A stretch of 64,000 nucleotides of DNA, taken from positions 42,029 through 106,028 of the forward strand of contig CAZAYY010000013.1 in the NCBI GenBank assembly GCA_964489525.1, read 5' to 3'. Of the stretch, positions 48,254-57,106 are shown in pieces; positions within the stretch are counted from its first letter, which is position 1; the number at the start of each line of letters is the position of its first letter. Under the pieces are notes generated by a model. That model made no database searches. It saw only the letters and a list, made by a program, of their open reading frames with translations, and was not told the origin of the DNA. Both the position numbers and the translations under genes were made by a program. Origin of the DNA: CAZAYY01 sp964489525 (GTDB taxonomy: Bacteria > Chloroflexota > Anaerolineae > Anaerolineales > JABWBV01).

Positions 48254-50326
48254 TTATTCCTGTTTGAACGCATCAATTACCGGGAGGAAGAGGTTTTGAT
48301 AGTAAAAATCGCGGTCGCTGGGCGGCGATTGCAGGATAATGACGTAAGCTCCATCCCGATTTTCGGTGATGGCGACATCCACTTGAACACCCTGGGACTG
48401 GCTTTCGTACAAAGACCACAACAAGGTTTGGGTGGGTCGTGTGGCAGCAGGTTCGGTTACCTGTTGGGCGTTCAACTGCAAGAGTACACTCTGCAGTAAA
48501 TCGCGTCCACTTAAGTTTGTGGACGATGCCTGTGCCAGCCCGACATTTAACTTCGCCCAGGTTCCCGGGGCAATTTTTTCCCAACCCACCGGGGCCAGGC
48601 CGCTGATCCGGTATTGGGGCTCGCTGAATGGTTCCAGTGGGATGGATGATAGCGGTCCTTCAAACGCCGGCCCGGTCAATCCAGCCAGGCAGCTGGAGTC
48701 CGGGGTCTGTTCGGGATTATCCAAAAAGCTGCGGGCGAGCAAGATGGCACAGGTTCCTGAGGTAATCACCCCATGGCCGGTGCCTGGGAAGGTGTAGAAA
48801 AAGCTGTTTTCCAGGCTGCTGGCAACCTGATCCCCGTAGGCCGGGGGGGTAACCGGGTCATATTCCCCAGAGAGGATCAGGGCCGGAATGTCGCTGACGA
48901 TGGGCAGGGTTTCAATTGGGCTGGCAATGCCAGCACCCCAGCCATTGCAAACCCGGTAGTTGGCCTGGTGGGTGATGAACAACCCGCGCAATCGAGAAAA
49001 CTCGTCAACGGCTTGCGTAAACTTGTCTTCCGTTGAGAAGCCCAATTCCTCCCGGCACATTACCGAATAGTGCATGCCGTGGCTTTGCAGTTCCCGGTCA
49101 ATCAGGAAAAACCCGGCTAACTGGGCGAAGGTGTCGTACAAACCCTGGTCGGCGGTAAAGATAGCCCTGGGGAGCGAGCGAATCAGTTCGGTCGAATACA
49201 TTGCGTTGTAGAGCACATCCAGCAGGTCATCCCCGGAAAAACTGGCAATATAGGTTGTGTTGCGCAGGGGGTGGACAACATTGAGCGGGATGGGTGCTGC
49301 GTTCAGGCGGTCTACCAGGTTGAAGAGGGTTTCGGAAAGATTGGGAAATGCGCTGTTGCAGACGTCATCTTCTGCACAGCCCTGGAAAAGTGTGTCGAAA
49401 GCCCGGGCGGCGTTTGCCGGAAGCTGGATATACTCATCGACTTCAAGCGGGATGGGGGAATCGAGGATGACACTGCGCAGCCCTTCGGGGTGGTCGCGCA
49501 TAATGGTCATGGCCAACCTGGCCCCGTAGGTAATTCCCAGTAAATTCCACTCCTCGTACCCCAGCGCCACGCGGAGGGCAGCCAGGTCGGCAGCGCTTTC
49601 GGTGCTGTTGTAGGCAGTCACATCAATGCCGTTGTTCTTGAACCAGGTGCTGCACTGCCCCAGGATATTGGTCATTTGCTCAGACGCAGCGGCGTAGTCC
49701 AGGTTTTGAGAGAGCCAGGAAACCCCCAGCTCCAGGTATTCCGGGCAGTCCAGGGCGGGTTGGGACACGCCCACGCCGCGCTGGTCGAGCATAATAAAAT
49801 CCCGGTTGAACAAAAGCGGCTCAAACGCCCGGAAGTTATACAGCGAGGCTTCGAGGGCGTTTGAACCAGGGCCGCCAGCCAGGTAGACCAGCGGGTCGGG
49901 TTGGGTGCCGGGGTTTTTGCTGCTGAAAATGGCCACGTGAAGTTTGATCAGCCGGGTGGCTTCTTTGGCGCGGTTTTCAGGGACCGTCAGGTAGCCGCAG
50001 CGAGCGGTTTGCCCAAATGGGACCTCAAAATTGCACGAGGTTAATTCAAAGGTGGGTGTAAACGTTTTAGGGTCTACCAGTTCCAGCGCCGGGGTGGGCT
50101 GCGGGGTTCCACCAGGGGTTTGGGTGGCCTGCGGGGTAGATTCAGGTTCCGGGGAGGCGTTGGAGGTGGGTTCAGGCAGGCTGGTTGCTCGTTCCCCTGG
50201 GGGGGTGGCTGTGGCAGCCGGTTCGGGGCCAGGTTCAGTTGGGGTTGCTTCTGCGCTGCAGGCTGCTAATAAAATGGTAAGGCAGAATCCAACCAGGATA
50301 AAAAAGAGGGTTCGTTTCGATTTCAT
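48254..50326 (-). CDS. Alpha/beta-hydrolase lipoprotein (TAP family), Thr at nucleophile position
   Basis: 690 aa from the ATG at 50326 (MKSKRTLFF). Lipobox LLAAC, then a Pro/Thr-rich linker (about 25-75), then a tripeptidyl/prolyl-aminopeptidase-like hydrolase: LTVPENRAKEATRLIKLHVAI, LAGGPGSNALEA (oxyanion region), LDQRGVGVSQP, nucleophile elbow LLGITYGARLAM, acid in ILSGEYDPVTPP, His in FPGTGHGVI. The elbow has Thr where this family has Ser (GxSYG), confirmed from the codon ACC. A further domain of about 110 residues ends the protein. Probably a surface peptidase or esterase; activity uncertain because of the Thr. Lies after ydcF on the same strand. Confidence 0.85.
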   Translation of the reverse strand: MKSKRTLFFILVGFCLTILLAACSAEATPTEPGPEPAATATPPGERATSLPEPTSNASPEPESTPQATQTPGGTPQPTPALELVDPKTFTPTFELTSCNFEVPFGQTARCGYLTVPENRAKEATRLIKLHVAIFSSKNPGTQPDPLVYLAGGPGSNALEASLYNFRAFEPLLFNRDFIMLDQRGVGVSQPALDCPEYLELGVSWLSQNLDYAAASEQMTNILGQCSTWFKNNGIDVTAYNSTESAADLAALRVALGYEEWNLLGITYGARLAMTIMRDHPEGLRSVILDSPIPLEVDEYIQLPANAARAFDTLFQGCAEDDVCNSAFPNLSETLFNLVDRLNAAPIPLNVVHPLRNTTYIASFSGDDLLDVLYNAMYSTELIRSLPRAIFTADQGLYDTFAQLAGFFLIDRELQSHGMHYSVMCREELGFSTEDKFTQAVDEFSRLRGLFITHQANYRVCNGWGAGIASPIETLPIVSDIPALILSGEYDPVTPPAYGDQVASSLENSFFYTFPGTGHGVITSGTCAILLARSFLDNPEQTPDSSCLAGLTGPAFEGPLSSIPLEPFSEPQYRISGLAPVGWEKIAPGTWAKLNVGLAQASSTNLSGRDLLQSVLLQLNAQQVTEPAATRPTQTLLWSLYESQSQGVQVDVAITENRDGAYVIILQSPPSDRDFYYQNLFLPVIDAFKQE

Positions 50327-50404
50327 AAAATACCCGTAATCAAGCGTGAAAATTTTTTCAAGAGTCGTAGGTTGGTTATCATACCAGGGATTTGCCAACC
50401 TGGG

Positions 50405-51193
50405 CTAAACCCACCCACGCAGACGGTAGACCAGGATGCCGATATATTCCCGCAGGCAGGCACTGGTCAGTTCAATATTTTGTGCGGTGGGCATCAGGTT
50501 GGTCAGGAACGATAGCACGCTGCTTTCAGCATTTTGTTTTTCTCCCTGGATGACCTGGAAATCCGTTGGGGCGGGCGTGACCTGCACCCCCTGTTTTTCA
50601 AACAGCATGACCGAACGAGGCATATGCATTGCTGAGGTGACCAATAAAACCTGCTGTATTCCGGCTTGTTCTAAAATCCCCCGGCTGAACACGGCATTTT
50701 CATAGGTGTTGACAGATTTGTCTTCGAGAAGGATGGCTTCTTGAGGTACATCTAACCGCAGCAGAATTTCGACCATTTCTTGCGCAGGGGTAGAAGGGGT
50801 ATGGTCCCAGGGCAGGTTGCCTCCGGTAACCAGGATGAGGGGGGCTTTGCCCTGGTGGTACAGCCAGGCGGCGTACAAAACCCGATCCCCGGCATCGGAG
50901 ATTTCGGTTGTCTGCCGGGGATGCAGTGCCGGTGCAGTGCCTCCACCTAGCAGCACGATAGCCTGGGCTTGCGGCAGCTCGTTTTGCGGCAGGTGTCTCC
51001 ATTCCAGGCTGCGGGCCAGGCTTTTCGAGACGGTGCGGTTGCCGGTGATGAGCAAAACTGCCAGGGCAAGCCCCAGCGCTGCCCGTCCTGCCCAGGGGTG
51101 TTTGTAAAAAGCGATGCCGATGATGATCAGAACCGCAACCAGCCCGGTAGGATAAATAAATTGTGGGAGAAATTTGGACAGAAATAAGAACAT
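50405..51193 (-). CDS. YdcF/ElyC-family (DUF218) membrane protein
   Basis: 262 aa. Two N-terminal helices (about 10-30 and 35-52), then the DUF218 domain: AIVLLGGGTAPAL, DRVLYAAWLYHQGKAPLILVTGG, DKSVNTYENAVFSRGIL, VLLVTSAMHMPRSVMLFEKQGV. The family includes ElyC and SanA, linked to envelope integrity and lipid-carrier metabolism. The exact reaction is unknown. The ATG lies 6 nt after a -10 (TAAAAT), so a leaderless start is likely. 78 bp upstream of the hydrolase lipoprotein. Confidence 0.85.
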   Translation of the reverse strand: MFLFLSKFLPQFIYPTGLVAVLIIIGIAFYKHPWAGRAALGLALAVLLITGNRTVSKSLARSLEWRHLPQNELPQAQAIVLLGGGTAPALHPRQTTEISDAGDRVLYAAWLYHQGKAPLILVTGGNLPWDHTPSTPAQEMVEILLRLDVPQEAILLEDKSVNTYENAVFSRGILEQAGIQQVLLVTSAMHMPRSVMLFEKQGVQVTPAPTDFQVIQGEKQNAESSVLSFLTNLMPTAQNIELTSACLREYIGILVYRLRGWV

Positions 51194-51625
51194 GGGCGAA
51201 TTTTAACCGATGTTTTACCCTATGCAAAGTGAGAATCCCATGATATATTTTTTAACTGTGCGCTTTACCAACCAGGCGGGGGCTGCGGCCCACCTGTTTA
51301 GATGTTAGACGTTCGCTTCCATATTGAGCGGCGCTGCAGCGGTCTCCCCCTGCTGCAGGCTACACCACCTGCCCGTAAACTCTCCGGGCAAGGAGGGGTT
51401 TTACATGGTTGATTTTTGTTCTTGACCCCCTCAATATAATCTGGACCCCCTCACCCCGAGGGGATTAGGCGCACGCGCCCCACGTTTTTTAACTTAACCC
51501 AGATTTTAATCTTTGCTTTCCGCTTTTTTGCGCGGACGGCTTTTTTCGGGCTTGTATGCTGTGATTATGCCTGGGATTGTTTTTGAACCATATGAGAGGG
51601 GTAATCCCTCTGGAGGAATTTAACC
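51194..51625. other. 432-bp intergenic region with several hairpins
   Basis: No supported ORF. Visible inverted repeats: CTGCAGC/GCTGCAG near 51334-51358, TGCCCG/CGGGCA near 51370-51389, ATATTGAG (about 51321) with CTCAATAT (about 51431), CCCCTC/GAGGGG near 51447-51462, and GGCGC/GCGCC near 51468-51479 followed by six T (51485-51490). GACCCCCTCA occurs twice, 19 bp apart. An RNA from about 51240 to 51490 ending at that hairpin is conceivable. AGAGGG/CCCTCT (51595-51611) also abuts the ribosome-binding site of the next gene. I tested it by eye for SRP RNA, tmRNA and RNase P cores and saw none. Confidence 0.4.
51200..51228 (-). promoter_or_regulatory. Leaderless promoter of ydcF-like gene
   Basis: Minus-strand -35 TTTGCA (51223-51228), 17-bp spacer, -10 TAAAAT (51200-51205); 6 nt to the ATG at 51193. 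Confidence 0.5.
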
Positions 51626-53479
51626 TTGTCTGCACAACCGAAAATTCCAACCTTTGATTTGAAAGAGGCCGTTTCAGAAAACCGCATCCTGGGTTTGTGG
51701 CGGATGATGAAAGGTTTCCGCGCGATCTACCTGGGCGCTACCCTGGCGCTGGCTGTTGGTGCGCTCTCGAAAACCGCTATGTTCATGCTGGTTCAGTACC
51801 TGGTGGATGATGTGATTGCAACCGGGCTGGTAAACCTGCTGCCCTGGGTTGCCCTTGGGTTTATTGGCCTGGCTGTGTTAGAAGGCAGCGGTACGTTCGT
51901 CAGCGGCCGCCTGGCGGCACGCACGGCGGAGGGCATTTCGTACCGCTTGCGCAACTACCTGTATGACCATATTCAGCGCCTTTCGTTCACCTACCACGAC
52001 CGCATGCAAACCGGTGAACTCCTTCAACGTTCAACTTCCGACGTGGAAGCCATCCAGCGCTTTTTCCAGCAGCAGGGCACTGATGTTGGCCGCATCCTAT
52101 TCTTGTTTCTGATTAACTTCCTGGCCATCAGCCGGATCAGTGTACGCCTGGCATTCATATCGGTTGTGACCCTGCCCATCATCTGGGTGGTTTCCAGCTG
52201 GTTTTTCAAGCGCATTGAACAGGCCTATGAAAAATACCAGGATCAAGAGGCCCGCCTCTCAACCACGCTGCAAGAAAACCTGAGCGGCGTCCGGGTGGTG
52301 AAAGCCTTTGCCCGCCAGGGGTATGAAATTGAGAAGTTTGATCAGGAAAACCAACGCAAGTACGGGTTGGGGATGAAACTTCTTCTCAATCACTCCCTTT
52401 TCTGGCCCATTACCGATATTGTGGCCGGCGGCCAGATGCTGGGCGCTTTTACGGCTGGTGCGCTGATGGCCATTGCTGGCGATATCACCATTGGGGATTA
52501 CATGGCTTTTGCCGGAATGGTGATTTACATCATCTGGCCAATGCGCAACCTGGGAAGGTTAATTGTCCAGGCTTCCACTGCCCTGGTGTCTTACCATCGG
52601 GTTTCGGAAATCCTCAAGGAGGAGCGCGAACCGGTGGATGTGGGTGCATACAGACCGGAAGGGAATGTTAAGGGTGATATCCGCTTCAAGGATGTTCACT
52701 TTGCCTACGCTGACGGGACCGAAGTGCTGCACGGGATTAACTTCCACGCAAAGCCCGGGCAGGTGATTGCGCTGATGGGCTCGACCGGTTCTGGGAAAAC
52801 CTCCCTGGTTAACCTGCTGCCTCGCTTCTACGAATACACCGGCGGCAGCATCCTGTTGGATGGCGTGTCCCTGAAGGAGTATTCCAGGGTTTACCTGCGC
52901 AGCCAGATCGGGATTGTTGAACAGGAGCCCTTCCTGTTTTCCCGCTCGATTCGTGAGAATATCACCTACGGCGTTGGCAGGGATGTAACCGATGAGGAAG
53001 TTTTTGCGGCAGCCCGGGCGGCGGCAGTTCATGATGTCATCCTGGGTTTTCCGGAAGGCTACAACACCCTGGTGGGTGAGCGCGGCGTAACCCTGTCGGG
53101 TGGGCAGAAACAGCGCGTGGCCATTGCCCGCACCTTGCTGAAAAACCCGCGCATCCTGATTCTGGACGATGCCACTTCTTCGGTAGATACCGAAACCGAA
53201 TCCTCCATCCAGGCAGCACTCGATACCCTGATGGAAAACCGGACGACCTTTATTATTGCCCATCGCATCCAGACCGTGATGAATGCTGACCAGATTTTGG
53301 TGTTTGATCGCGGGCGCATTGTCCAGAACGGCACCCACGCCCAACTGGTTGAACAGCAGGGCAGCATCTACCGCAGGATTTACGATGTGCAGGCTCGGAT
53401 TGAAGACGAGCTGGAACGAGATATTGCCGGCGTTATCGCCGTTGGCGAATGGAGTAACAACGATGTCAGACCAAATTGA
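51626..53479 (+). CDS. ABC exporter half-transporter, degenerate Walker B
   Basis: 617 aa, TTG start at 51626 preceded by TGGAGGAATTTAACC. Six membrane helices (about 40-325) and an ATPase domain: Walker A GSTGSGKTS, VEQEPFLFS, signature LSGGQKQRVAIART, Walker B ILILDDATSSVDTETE with Asp instead of the catalytic Glu, HRIQTV switch. Partner of the next gene, which it overlaps by 17 bp. Same asymmetric design as the pair at 34-38 kb. Probable multidrug or lipid exporter. Confidence 0.9.
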   Translation: MSAQPKIPTFDLKEAVSENRILGLWRMMKGFRAIYLGATLALAVGALSKTAMFMLVQYLVDDVIATGLVNLLPWVALGFIGLAVLEGSGTFVSGRLAARTAEGISYRLRNYLYDHIQRLSFTYHDRMQTGELLQRSTSDVEAIQRFFQQQGTDVGRILFLFLINFLAISRISVRLAFISVVTLPIIWVVSSWFFKRIEQAYEKYQDQEARLSTTLQENLSGVRVVKAFARQGYEIEKFDQENQRKYGLGMKLLLNHSLFWPITDIVAGGQMLGAFTAGALMAIAGDITIGDYMAFAGMVIYIIWPMRNLGRLIVQASTALVSYHRVSEILKEEREPVDVGAYRPEGNVKGDIRFKDVHFAYADGTEVLHGINFHAKPGQVIALMGSTGSGKTSLVNLLPRFYEYTGGSILLDGVSLKEYSRVYLRSQIGIVEQEPFLFSRSIRENITYGVGRDVTDEEVFAAARAAAVHDVILGFPEGYNTLVGERGVTLSGGQKQRVAIARTLLKNPRILILDDATSSVDTETESSIQAALDTLMENRTTFIIAHRIQTVMNADQILVFDRGRIVQNGTHAQLVEQQGSIYRRIYDVQARIEDELERDIAGVIAVGEWSNNDVRPN

Positions 53480-55292
53480 GTTTGAAGAAGAAGAATTTGT
53501 AACCCAATTCAATGGGCAAACCGTCTGGCGGATCCTCCGCCAGGCACTTCCCCACTGGAAAATGCTCCTGGGGTTTTGGGTTGCCATCACAATTGTTGCG
53601 GTTCTGGAATCTACACAGACCTTTCTCAGCAAGCGTATCATTGATGATGGCATTCAACAGCAAAACCCGGATATGGTGTGGCAGCTGGTCGCGCTCTACT
53701 TCGGGCTGATTGTGATCAGTTCGATTGCCGTATTTACTTTTATTTACCTGGCGGGCGGCCTGGGCGAGCGGATCCAATACGACCTGCGCAAGCAGTTGTT
53801 TGCCCGTTTGCAAGACCTGTCGCTTTCGTACTACAACAAAACCCCGGTGGGTTGGATTATGGCACGGGTCAATTCCGATTCCCAGCGCATTGCCGACCTG
53901 GTCAGTTGGGGTATTTTGGATGTCACCTGGGGGCTGATGTCCATTATTTCCTCGATTGCCTTCATGTTGGTCATCAACTGGCGGCTGGCCCTGATTGTGT
54001 TCCTGGTGGTACCAATTCTGGTTGTGGTTGCTACGGTCTTTAAGAAATTCATTTTGTTGGAATACCGCAAGGTGCGCAAAATGAACTCGAAAATCACGGG
54101 CGCATACAACGAAGGCATTACCGGCGTTCGGGTCAGCAAAGCCCTGGCCAGGGAAAAGGAGAATTTAGAGGAGTTTCAGGTGCTCACTGGCGGCATGTAC
54201 CATGCCGGTTTCCGGGCGGCCTGGCTTTCTGCCCTGTTTCTACCGGTGGTGCAGCTGATCAGCGCCCTGGCACTTTCTGCCGTGGCCTGGTATGGTGGAT
54301 TCCAGGCCTCCGTTGGCTTGCTAACGGTGGGAGGCATCCAGGCCTTTATCTCTTACATTACCTTCATGCTCTGGCCTGTCCAAGACCTGGCCCGGGTATA
54401 TGCAGAACTGCAGCGCTCGATTGCTTCGGCGGAGCGTATGTTTTCCCTGATTGATGCTGTCCCCGAAGTGGCCGACCGGCCTGCGGCGGTGGAAATTGAC
54501 TCGCTGCGCAAGGATATTGCCTTTGAGAACGTCACGTTTTACTACGATGATGAGGTGAACAACCCGGTTTTGAAAAACTTCGACTTGCATGTCCGGGCGG
54601 GTGAAACCATTGCCCTGGTGGGGCCAACCGGCGCCGGGAAATCCACCATCGCCAACCTGGTGGTGCGCTTTTTCGAGCCGCGCTCAGGTGTCATCAAGAT
54701 TGGCGGCCAGGACTATACCAGCCTGACGCTGCACAGCATCCAATCGCGGATTGGGGTGGTGCTGCAAACCCCCCACTTGTTTTCCGGTACCATCAAGGAG
54801 AATATCCGGTATGGACGTTTGGATGCCTCGGACGATGATGTGATCGCTGCAGCCCGGCTTGCCGGGGCTGATGATTTCATCTCTCGTTTGTCCAAGGGTT
54901 ATGACGAGCAGGTAGGCGAAGGCGGGGTTTTGCTTTCGGTGGGTCAAAAGCAGCTCATCAGCCTTGCTCGCGCCATTCTTGCAAACCCGGATGTGCTGGT
55001 GATGGATGAGGCCACCAGTTCGGTGGACACCCTTACCGAAGCGCTCATCCAGCATGGCATGGAAAACCTGATGAAAGGCCGCACCAGCTTTGTGATTGCG
55101 CACCGGCTTTCGACCATCAAACGCGCAGACCGCATCCTGGTCGTGGAAAATGGTGGAATCTCAGAAATGGGAACCCACGCTGAACTGGTCAGCAAACGCG
55201 GCCATTATTACAACCTGTATACACAACAATTCCGGCGGGAATTGGAACGGGAATACAATCCCTACAGCGAACTCCCGCTGGCTGCTGATTAG
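53463..55292 (+). CDS. ABC exporter half-transporter, canonical ATPase site
   Basis: 609 aa from the ATG at 53463 (MSDQIEFEEEEFV); earlier in-frame starts lie inside the partner. Acidic N-terminus, six membrane helices (about 30-310), then Walker A GPTGAGKST, signature LSVGQKQL (Gly to Val), Walker B VLVMDEATSSVDTLTE with catalytic Glu, HRLSTI switch. Forms the heterodimer with the upstream gene: one competent and one degenerate site. 17 bp before the double-GNAT gene, so probably co-expressed with it. Confidence 0.9.
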   Translation: MSDQIEFEEEEFVTQFNGQTVWRILRQALPHWKMLLGFWVAITIVAVLESTQTFLSKRIIDDGIQQQNPDMVWQLVALYFGLIVISSIAVFTFIYLAGGLGERIQYDLRKQLFARLQDLSLSYYNKTPVGWIMARVNSDSQRIADLVSWGILDVTWGLMSIISSIAFMLVINWRLALIVFLVVPILVVVATVFKKFILLEYRKVRKMNSKITGAYNEGITGVRVSKALAREKENLEEFQVLTGGMYHAGFRAAWLSALFLPVVQLISALALSAVAWYGGFQASVGLLTVGGIQAFISYITFMLWPVQDLARVYAELQRSIASAERMFSLIDAVPEVADRPAAVEIDSLRKDIAFENVTFYYDDEVNNPVLKNFDLHVRAGETIALVGPTGAGKSTIANLVVRFFEPRSGVIKIGGQDYTSLTLHSIQSRIGVVLQTPHLFSGTIKENIRYGRLDASDDDVIAAARLAGADDFISRLSKGYDEQVGEGGVLLSVGQKQLISLARAILANPDVLVMDEATSSVDTLTEALIQHGMENLMKGRTSFVIAHRLSTIKRADRILVVENGGISEMGTHAELVSKRGHYYNLYTQQFRRELEREYNPYSELPLAAD

Positions 55293-55309
55293 ATTTTAGA
55301 GGAAATCTC

Positions 55310-56377
55310 ATGAAAACCGATACCATTATCCTTCCTTTTGATTATCAAAACGCCTCTGAGGCGGAGTATCAGAAATTCTTGGAGTGCATCAACATTTCTC
55401 GGATGGAGCGCATGCCAGATGACCCGCCCTTAACCCTCCAGGGGTTGATGGGTGATTATAAGAATATTCCGGACTTCGTGGTGCAGCGGGTGTACCTGGC
55501 CTGGAAGCCAGATATGAGCGAAGTGATTGGCTTCAGCGAAGGCAACATCCTGGTGAACATGGATGGCAACGCCCACCTGTTCGAGTACAACCTGCGCGTC
55601 CTGGCGCCATACCGCCGGATGGGCATTGGCAAGAACCTGTTCCTGCCTCTGCTGGCCTTTGCCCAGGAAACGGGGCGGCGCTTGATGCTGACCTGGACCG
55701 ATTCCAAAGTGCCCGCTGGCGACATCGTTATGGAAAAAATGGGCGCTGAAGTGGGTCTGGAGTCCTTCACCAACCGCCTGGACGTGGCTGAACTTGACCG
55801 TGATTTGATGAACCAGTGGCTGGCCGAAGGCCCGGTGCGCGGCGAGGGCTTCACCCTGGGCCTGTGGGAAGCAGACATTCCAGAAGAAGACCTGGAGCAG
55901 TATGTGATGATTGACCGGGTGATGAACACGGCGCCCAAAGGCACCCTGGAAATTGACGACTTCAACGTGACCGGTGAGCAGGTGCGCCAGATTGAGAAAA
56001 ATCTGGCTGCATCTGGCACCGAACGCTGGACGATGTTCATCCGTCACAACGAAAGCGGCAAGGTGGTGGGCTTCACAGAAATGTATTACGAGCCTGCCCG
56101 CTCGACCCTGATTGGCCAGGGCGCCACTGGCGTGCTGCCGGAGTTTCGCAACCACGGCCTGGGCCGCTGGCTGAAAGCCGCCATGATGGATAAGGTGCTG
56201 CGCGAACGGCCTGCGGTTAAGTACGTCTACACGGGCAATGCTCAAAGCAATGGCCCGATGCTCAAGATTAACAACTTGATGGGCTTCAAGCCGTATAAAA
56301 CCAACAAATCCTGGCAGATTTCGGTGGAAAAAGCAGCCCAGTACATGGCCATGCACCCGGAACTAACCGCTGCTTGA
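55310..56377 (+). CDS. Tandem GNAT acetyltransferase
   Basis: 355 aa with two GNAT domains. The first carries NLRVLAPYRRMGIGKNLFLPLLAF (residues about 93-120), the second GQGATGVLPEFRNHGLGRWLKAAMM (about 262-290); both have the acetyl-CoA pyrophosphate loop. The architecture resembles mycothiol synthase and similar two-domain acetyltransferases, but the substrate cannot be assigned. GAGGAAATCTC precedes the ATG at 55310. Placed after an exporter pair, it might modify an exported or toxic compound, which is speculation. Confidence 0.82.
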   Translation: MKTDTIILPFDYQNASEAEYQKFLECINISRMERMPDDPPLTLQGLMGDYKNIPDFVVQRVYLAWKPDMSEVIGFSEGNILVNMDGNAHLFEYNLRVLAPYRRMGIGKNLFLPLLAFAQETGRRLMLTWTDSKVPAGDIVMEKMGAEVGLESFTNRLDVAELDRDLMNQWLAEGPVRGEGFTLGLWEADIPEEDLEQYVMIDRVMNTAPKGTLEIDDFNVTGEQVRQIEKNLAASGTERWTMFIRHNESGKVVGFTEMYYEPARSTLIGQGATGVLPEFRNHGLGRWLKAAMMDKVLRERPAVKYVYTGNAQSNGPMLKINNLMGFKPYKTNKSWQISVEKAAQYMAMHPELTAA

Positions 56378-56410
56378 TGCTGCTCATCTAACCCATTCCG
56401 TTTAACCAAA

Positions 56411-56447
56411 AGCGCCAGGCCCTCAAAGGCCTGGCGCTGACTTTTTT
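56411..56447. terminator. Bidirectional terminator between GNAT and his operon
   Basis: AGCGCCAGGCC (56411-56421) and GGCCTGGCGCT (56428-56438), 11-bp stem, 6-nt loop, then a T run (56442-56447). On the minus strand the stem is followed by TTTTGG. Serves both convergent units. Confidence 0.88.
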
Positions 56448-56479
56448 ACACAGGGGAAGGGGTAACCAATCGCCTTATC

Positions 56480-56767
56480 TTATGGGCTGGTTTTGGGCTG
56501 GTGCCTGCGGCGCAGTTCGTTTTCAATGGCGTCCAGGCTGAGGTTTTTGTAAGCCAGTAAAACCAGAAGGTGGTACAGCAGGTCGGCGGTTTCTTCCACC
56601 AGGCGCTGGTTCCCCTGGCCCTTGGCGGCGATGATCAGTTCCACGGCCTCCTCCCCCACCTTTTGGACAAGCCGGTCTTCCCCTTCGCCCAGCAAGCGGG
56701 CGGTGTAGGACGCCTGGGTGGGGTTGTTTTTGCGTTCGTGGATAATTTTTTCCAGTTCGTGCAGCAT
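56480..56767 (-). CDS. hisE: Phosphoribosyl-ATP pyrophosphatase
   Basis: 95 aa. Hydrolyses phosphoribosyl-ATP to PR-AMP and pyrophosphate, step 2 of histidine synthesis. All-alpha MazG-like fold: TARLLGEGEDRLVQKVGEEAVELIIAAKGQ and LVEETADLLYHLLVLLAYKNLSL with the metal-binding Glu/Asp residues. Last gene of the operon, 3 bp after hisI and separate from it, unlike the fused HisIE of enterobacteria. Confidence 0.95.
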   Translation of the reverse strand: MLHELEKIIHERKNNPTQASYTARLLGEGEDRLVQKVGEEAVELIIAAKGQGNQRLVEETADLLYHLLVLLAYKNLSLDAIENELRRRHQPKTSP

Positions 56768-56770
56768 GGG

Positions 56771-57106
56771 TTATACCTCCAAGGTTCTAAAAAAGCAGCT
56801 TTGTGCGCCGGTATGGCAGGCTGGCCCGGCGGGCACCACCTGCACCAACAGGGTGTCTTCGTCGCAATCTACCAGGACGCTTTGAACCCGCAGGACGTTT
56901 CCTGAGGTTTCCCCTTTGCGCCAGAGACTCCCGCGGGAGCGGGACCAAAAATGTGCCTGCCGGGTTTCGATTGTCAGCCGCAGGGCTTCGGCGTTCATCC
57001 AGGCCACCATCAGCACCTGGCCGCTTTCGGCATTCTGGCAGACTGCCGGAATCAAGCCTTTTTCATCAAATTTCAATTGGTTGGGCAGGACAGGTGTTGG
57101 GTTCAT
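56771..57106 (-). CDS. hisI: Phosphoribosyl-AMP cyclohydrolase
   Basis: 111 aa. Opens the purine ring of PR-AMP (step 3). VLMVAWMNAEAL, TRQAHFWSRSRGSLWRKGETSGN and VDCDEDTLLVQVVPAGPACHTGAQSCF hold the zinc Cys and magnesium Asp residues. Its start overlaps the hisF stop by 4 bp. Confidence 0.95.
   Translation of the reverse strand: MNPTPVLPNQLKFDEKGLIPAVCQNAESGQVLMVAWMNAEALRLTIETRQAHFWSRSRGSLWRKGETSGNVLRVQSVLVDCDEDTLLVQVVPAGPACHTGAQSCFFRTLEV

Noticed and set aside
51240..51490. SRP RNA, tmRNA or RNase P RNA
   Set aside because: The GGAA-capped SRP core, tmRNA ends and RNase P conserved stretches could not be found on either strand.
52559..53653. 364-codon open frame opposite the ABC exporter genes
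   Set aside because: Antisense to strongly conserved ATPase motifs; no own signals.
55430..56356. 308-codon open frame opposite the tandem GNAT gene
   Set aside because: Antisense shadow; His/Gln-rich with no family match.
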